The notes beneath the pieces were generated by a model that saw nothing but the letters and a program-made list of their open reading frames with translations, was not told the origin of the DNA and made no database searches. A DNA stretch of 64,000 bases, from contig NC_083339.1 of the NCBI RefSeq assembly GCF_019175385.1, positions 44,731,330 through 44,795,329 of the forward strand, in the 5' to 3' direction. Source of the stretch: Lycium barbarum. Lineage: Eukaryota; Streptophyta; Magnoliopsida; Solanales; Solanaceae. This document shows positions 59,083 through 64,000 of the stretch, piece after piece. Numbering within the stretch: position 1 is the first letter of the stretch; each line of letters begins with the position of its first letter. The position numbers and the translations under genes are program-made.

Positions 59083-59562
59083 TCATATACCTGCAGCCGA
59101 CCGGTCTCTAGTCTGATCTGGTCGGCTGCTATGTGAAATGTGCTCCTCATCATTGTCTGCCCGCCATCCGCTCGTCTGATCTTCGTCATCGGTCACATCT
59201 GAATCTGAAGAGTATAGATAACCAGGCAGTTCCTGGTTTACTGACGGCCATGATAGGGGACTGGAGTAGTCCGTAACACTCACCGGGGAGGCCTGTCTAA
59301 CGTAGTGCTCCACCACAGGAGCAGTTGGCATGGCCCCAGAAATTTCCTCCTCCGGTGTCCCCGAATAATACTCAGACGTATCTGTATCGTAACTGTCCTC
59401 TGGGGGGTCCTCCTCTCTGGGAGTCAGAAGCTCTGGAGGAATCGTCGCCGGATCCTCCGAAGGATCAGTCTCAATAGAATAGCTAAGGCTCCCCTTACTC
59501 GGTCCTGGAGATACTCAAGGGGCCTTCTTAGCGCCCCCACTATCTGAAGTTAACCTTTTCAT
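59083..59562 (-). pseudogene. Acidic ORF of unknown function (copy 1)
   Basis: From ATG at 59562 (MKRLTSDSGG) to a stop at 59083, about 159 codons with a single TGA at 59515-59517. I do not recognise the protein. It is rich in Asp, Glu, Ser and Pro, with PSEDPATIPPELL, EEDPPEDSYDTD, ASPVSVTDY and SLSW-type or PLSWPSVN segments. It has no gag core and no zinc knuckle. The second copy at 62709-63109 keeps the reading frame and much of the peptide while many third codon positions differ, which argues that both descend from a real coding sequence. It stands where gag would be in the element. It may be a replaced gag or a captured host exon. Confidence 0.65.
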
Positions 59563-59754
59563 CTTTCGTCGCCCAACAACCACCTACAGAAAACAGAATC
59601 AGAAGCGATCTTCCTGGATACTTACACTATTGCTCTCTTCAGGGCATCGCTGTAGACACAACAATTCGTTAGAGAAGAACCATCCTAATAATACATCTCT
59701 ATCGCAAGATCTAAGATTGAAAACAAGGTAACATCCTAAATGTCCTGTAGCTTC

Positions 59755-59792
59755 CTGTTTATAGATGTGGTGCACAACACACCGATAAACAA
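59755..59792 (-). promoter_or_regulatory. Leader hairpin of element 6
   Basis: CTGTTTAT (59755-59762) pairs with ATAAACAA (59785-59792) except at the outermost position. Same location and loop type as in elements 1-4. Confidence 0.5.
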
Positions 59793-59834
59793 GACTCTAC
59801 TAGACACGGCCTGTAGACACTCCGAGGACGAACC

Positions 59835-59846
59835 GCTCTGATACCA
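59835..59846 (-). other. Element 6 primer-binding site
   Basis: The minus strand reads TGGTATCAGAGC, the perfect initiator-Met-tRNA complement, four bases inside the LTR. Confidence 0.9.
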
Positions 59847-59850
59847 CTTT

Positions 59851-62708
59851 TGTCACGACCCAACCCCGTAGGCCATGACTAGTGCCCGAACTGGACACCC
59901 GTACACACTCTTTTACCGAAATCGGCATACCAATGGCTTATCCATATTCGGCGTACACTGACTTATATAGATACAAAGGTCAGATGTCGTCTTAAGCGGT
60001 CACATATAACAAATGTATCACACGGAAGCCGGCAAGGCTGTCGTAAAACACATCTCCCAAAAACATATACATACGTATACATACATGCAAGCCGTTAAGG
60101 CTGTCACAGCAAATGGAACCGCTTAAGACGCAAATCACACAGATATCACTGAACAATAACGACCCATGACCCACATACATGTCTACAGGCCTCTAATACA
60201 GACAACAGAATCATATGACGGGACAGGGCCCCGCCGTACCCCTAACTAGTCATATACACATAAATATGTACAACAAAAAGATTTGTACCAAAAGTATGGG
60301 CTCCGGATCAAGGGAGCACTCCAAAGTAGCAGAATGGGTATCCTAGGCTGGCAGATTACCACAATGAGCATCTGTACCTGCGGGCATGAAACGCAGCCCC
60401 CGAAGAAAGGGGGTCAGTACGAAATAGGTACTGAGTATGTAAAGCATGAAAGACAATAATCAGAATCATAACTGAAATAAGAAGTATGGAAAAACAGGTA
60501 CAAAAATCAGTATACCAAATGCTTACTTTTGAAAAACAAATAATGCATATCAAAATCATGTATAGGGCTCAGGAACGTGGTCGCCACTCCGACGTTGGCG
60601 CCACAACACATCATACTCCAGAAGATTTCATATCTCCGTACTACCCCGAAACACATCATAACATCATAGCACATCATACGCCATAACACATCATAACGCC
60701 ATATATAAGCGGTACCCGGCCCGCTAGTGGGGGACTCGGGGAACCGTAACACATCATACTGCCGAATATAACATAGTGTGCACGATGACAAACCGGCCCG
60801 AGACTCGGCGAAAGATGTAAATACAGTATGCACAAGCAGAGTAGGAAGAAACTATATGCAATTTAAAAACATTATTAGTTTAGACTCAGCAATTAAGTAA
60901 CTAACCAACACTCGAGGGTTAAGGCGATAATTATGTGAAATCCTTTCAAAAGTCGTTAGAATTATACAAAGGTAAGTCTCGGGGACCGCGGACAAGTAGC
61001 AGCCCAATCCGAGCCCGCCTACGAAAGTTACAAACATAAGTCGCTTTAGAACTCCCTAAGAATGTTTCGGAGCGATCCGAGCTCGTCTAAGAAAGTTAGA
61101 GACATTATCCGACACAAGACTTTTAAGAATAAAAATTCTATATACACGTTCTTTATCCAATGATACAAAAGATCTAAGGACCATAGTTCGATTATACTAG
61201 GAATGTAACATCAAGAAATGAATACGAATCGTCGACATGCTCGGATCTTATGAATGGAGTTACCCCGAGGCTCGTTTCATAGCTTACTTGCAACTAGGAC
61301 ATGCCAAAAGAAGAAAAGGGTAAGCTTTACATACCTTGTCCGCTCCTTAAGCTAACCAGAACTTAAGCCTCGGGTTTCCCAAAATCTACAACAACACCAA
61401 TGAATATCAAGCATTAGCTATAGATCTAAAGAGTCTAATTCTAAACTAATCACTTTGTTTATAAAAATATCGGCAGCATCTCCCCTGTAAATACAACCAC
61501 CCCGAGAATTCAACTCGGCCAAATTATCAACAACCATACCAACAGTCATTCCAACAATACCAACAATCAATTCAAAACGCATTCGAACATTAATAACCCA
61601 CTTTGACATAATTCAACGGCATTCCGTTTACATTCACTTCAACTACATACAATCAAACCAACACCAATGCTCGCATACTCAAATACTAATCCGAAGTCAT
61701 TTAAACAAGATTCAAGAACATTTCAAACAATCCGCACAATATTCAAAACAATCCAACCAAAACTCCATTCCACCCGAAACCTTCCAAATGCAACAAGAAC
61801 AACAACAACACATTTCCTTCCTTCAAATTCATGAGCTATACCAACAATTCACATGCTAGCAACATTATTTTCCATAAATACAAGAAGTGGTTTTAAAATC
61901 ACATTAGCTTCTAAAACAACTCTCCAACACTTACAACTTCAACTAGAATTATTAAACTTTCATTTTCATCATAGAATCCATTACAACAACAACCAAAATA
62001 CTAAGTAAAATTGATTCCTTCTCTTCTACACCACACAATACCTACACGGCCACAACACTACATATACACGGCCACAACATAACATCCATATTTTCATGAA
62101 TTTCATCCTTTTCTACATACTACAACATACACAACCATCCATAACATATAAAAAGAAGATTAAACCATACCTTTTCACCACCCTTCTCACTTGGCTAGGG
62201 TTATGAATTTGAAACAATGAGTGGTTTAATTGCTCCAACAACTATCTCACGTTAGAGAGGACCTTCCAATTAGTAGGAATGCTAGAAGAAAATAATTTTT
62301 TTTTATCAAGATTTTTGGACCGCAATTCTTGTCACTATGGCCGAATAGGCTCTCCCTTTTTCTTCTCCAAGTTTCTTCAACTTTCTTAAGTGTGAAGATG
62401 ATAAATGTGATGAATTTGTCATCTTTTATGTGCATATATTAGGCTTCCATGTGGGCCTTGGCCCACACCAATTTGGACGGCCACATGGCCCTTTTATTTT
62501 CCTAATTCCAAATTTGCCCTTAGCCTTCCTCAATATTACCATGAACCACCTTGTGAATTTCCATTTTTACCCTTAGCCTTTCTTAATATTTCCACATCAA
62601 AATTTTCATAAACAACTTGTATAATAAACAAGATCAAAATATAGCCTTGCCCTTAACTTCTCGCAATTATCTTGAAATATCCGAATGTACAAAATACGGG
62701 ATATAACA
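59851..62708 (-). mobile_element. Element 6 5' LTR (type II)
   Basis: 2,858 bp, from TGTCACGACCCAACCCCG to GGGATATAACA. It has the same landmarks as the element 3 LTR and the type II solo LTR: GGGCCCCGCCGTACCCC block, hairpin block at 60378-60431, and an A/C-rich part at about 61450-62160. It lies directly between two inverted copies of the acidic-ORF sequence. Confidence 0.92.
60378..60431 (-). promoter_or_regulatory. Three consecutive hairpins in type II LTR
   Basis: CTGCG (60378-60382) pairs with CGCAG (60392-60396), CCCCC (60397-60401) with GGGGG (60409-60413), and GTAC (60417-60420) with GTAC (60428-60431). The middle stem is CGTCC/GGACG in types I and III, so both arms changed together. 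Confidence 0.6.
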
Positions 62709-63109
62709 GTTATTTTACTGAGACTGATCCTTCGGAGGACCCAGCGACGATTCCTCCAGAGTTTTTGATTTCCAGGCAGGAGGATCCCCCTGAGGACAGT
62801 TATGACACGGATCCGTCCGAGTATTCATCTGGGACACCAGAGAAGGAGATTCCCGAGGCTTTACTAGCTGCTCCTATGGCAGAGCACTACGTCAGACCAG
62901 CCTCCCCGGTGAGTGTTACGGATTACCCCAGCTCCCTATCCTGGCCGTCGGTAAACAAGGAGTTACCCTGTTATGTATATCCCTCGGATTCAGATGAGAG
63001 AGATGACGATGGCCAGACGAGCAGATGGTGGGTAGATGATGATGCGGAGCACACTCCACCTTATAGTCCACCAGATCAGACTAGAGACCGATCGGCTACA
63101 GGTATATGA
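62709..63109 (+). pseudogene. Acidic ORF of unknown function (copy 2, 5'-truncated)
   Basis: An open frame without stops runs from the LTR junction to TGA at 63107-63109 (about 133 codons). It starts in the middle of the protein (SYFTETDPSEDP), because the element 6 LTR occupies the upstream side. It ends with DQTRDRSATGI, matching DQTRDRSAAGI in copy 1. Shared segments include PATIPPE, EDPPEDSYDTD, EHYVR-ASPVSVTDY and SLSWPSVN or its close variant. I do not recognise a known domain. Strong acidity and low complexity suggest a disordered protein. Confidence 0.65.
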
Positions 63110-63427
63110 GCCCTTATGGGAATTTTCTATGTATGTGTATTTGCTGTAAGATTATTACATAATAGCGGCGAGCGAAAATTCAAGGGCCGATAACCAAGCA
63201 TTTATAAGTAACGGCGATCAAGGTGTTTTCACCACCAGTGGGAATTTGGAAATCTAGGATGAAAGGTAGTCATACATATAGGTGAAAGGTGAATATTGTG
63301 TAATTGTGTAATCGGAAGAGTAAGAGACCCTTTCTAATTCGGAGGGAGACACGTTACGAGAATGTTTTGGAATCTGTTAAGACTTCAACCTGCTGCAGAT
63401 TATGTGATGAAGGTCATGCGGTGAGGT
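63110..63427 (+). other. Spacer between acidic ORF and 5S block
   Basis: Non-coding. It aligns with the inverted copy at about 58755-59080, and its later part (about 63245-63427) aligns with the sequence after the gag of element 4. No other signal seen. Confidence 0.5.
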
Positions 63428-63537
63428 GAATGCGATTATACCAGCATTAACACACCAGATTTCATCAGAGTTTCGAGGTTAAGTGTGCTGGAGTGAGAGA
63501 AATACTAGGATGGGTGACCCCCTGGGAAGTATATTAA
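63428..63537 (+). other. 5S-rRNA-like block, best-preserved copy
   Basis: The plus strand reads AATGCGATTATACCAGCATT, then CACCAGATTTCATCAGAGTT, a box A-like GGTTAAGTGTGCTGGAGTG, and box C ACTAGGATGGGTGACC followed by CCTGGGAAGT. These follow plant 5S rRNA in order and spacing over about 110 bases. The remaining 3' bases and closing stem are lost. Box C and much of box A are kept, so a Pol III internal promoter is conceivable, though untested. Confidence 0.85.
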
Positions 63538-64000
63538 GAGTCCTACAAAGTCAAACATAAGAGACAAATGAGAAGCTACAGTAGCCTAAAGGAAATTAGA
63601 GTGTGTGGAATGGTTGGAAACCTTAAGAGGTCGCGTACGACGAGGCAGACTAGACCAGTGAATAGAAAGAAGGTGCATCGCAGCTCTAGAACTAGGATGA
63701 GGCTAAGTAGCGTTTTGAAATACCTTGTAATCGAGGCGTTAAAACAAAAATTGAAGGTAGGCATGCGAATTGGATAAAGTGTGGCAGTATGGAACAAAAC
63801 AGGAATGTGTGGGGTTAGAGAATAGGCTTCGACAACTGGGGCTAAAAGAATAGTGACCACGACGAGGAATGTGAAGTAAGAAAAAGAATGGTTAGGCCTT
63901 GCGACGATGTTAAGAGATTTCCAGCTCTTGAAAGGTATATAAAGGGACAAGTGTGTGGTCAATTAACACGGTTGCCTCGGACATGGACAAGATTTCCAAA
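63538..64000 (+). other. Downstream part of the 5S-bearing module
   Basis: Up to about 63630 it matches the inverted copy in element 6. Beyond that it is unique in this window, purine-rich and without motifs. It should lead toward a PPT and 3' LTR outside the window if this is a plus-strand element. Confidence 0.4.

Larger units (their letters stand above)
55995..62708 (-). mobile_element. Element 6: chimeric type II LTR element, 3' end missing
   Basis: In sense (minus) direction it has an LTR (62708-59851), a perfect PBS, a leader hairpin, an acidic ORF of unknown function and a 5S-like module. It then has gag-end, protease, RT, RNase H and the front of integrase. It breaks off at 55995 inside integrase, so PPT and 3' LTR are missing. 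The switch from the 5S module to gag sequence is near 58525-58533, at a short shared block (AGAGGTCGC), which suggests template switching. The right flank of the LTR begins GTTAT. No matching duplication can be checked because the left end is lost. Confidence 0.75.

Noticed and set aside
63428..63537. Functional 5S rRNA gene
   Set aside because: Both termini and the closing stem are lost and many positions differ. Only the internal promoter-like boxes and the general order are kept.

Overview
The window looks like repeat-rich nuclear DNA of a dicot plant. The evidence is the transposon content: chromodomain-bearing Ty3/gypsy (Tekay/Del-type) LTR retrotransposons, a plant L1-like LINE with a DUF4283-type ORF1, and a Tourist-like MITE. 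Solanaceae is my best guess from the general look of the elements, but nothing here proves it. I find no host protein gene, tRNA or functional rRNA gene. Almost every base from 1380 to 64000 can be assigned to transposable elements.

Left part (1-9918). Bases 1-1363 and 9694-9918 are unassigned flank. Between them sits a minus-strand LINE (1380-9677) with a 16-bp target-site duplication (TSD). It has lost its endonuclease and the front of its reverse transcriptase, and its RNase H region was split by a plus-strand solo LTR (3901-6311, TSD TGCAG).

Central nest (9919-54748). A decayed LTR-like repeat (family F) was split by element 2 (10171-51943, TSD TCATG). Element 2 was then hit three times: element 1 (10231-20389) went into its 3' LTR, a type II solo LTR (22892-25789, TSD TCGTC) into its integrase, and element 3 (30560-49789, TSD CCTCT) into its 5' LTR. 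Element 3 received element 4 (37709-46475) in its gag, and element 1 received a 262-bp MITE (11886-12147, TSD TTA) in one LTR. All five structures in this nest other than the MITE lie on the minus strand. Element 1 has a full gag-pol frame with only two in-frame stops. Elements 2 and 3 are heavily decayed. Element 4 is a gag-only non-autonomous element with an open 504-codon gag frame and very similar LTRs.

Right part (54749-64000). A truncated plus-strand LTR is fused to a minus-strand pol fragment. Next comes a chimeric element 6: pol, a 5S-rRNA-like module, an unrecognised acidic ORF, primer-binding site and type II LTR. Beyond its LTR lies a second copy of the acidic ORF plus 5S module in the opposite orientation.

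How the parts relate. Three LTR types recur: type I (ends GGTGTAACA, about 2.4 kb), type II (about 2.85 kb) and type III (about 3.17 kb). All start TGTCACGACCC when read on the plus strand, and their elements are primed by an initiator-Met-tRNA-like site. Despite divergence they share hairpins in the LTR, in the leader and before the polypurine tract, several with compensatory changes. The most notable signal is a 5S-rRNA-derived block carried in the 3' internal region of pol-less elements (element 4 and the acidic-ORF elements). It looks like a shared module of a non-autonomous retrotransposon group.
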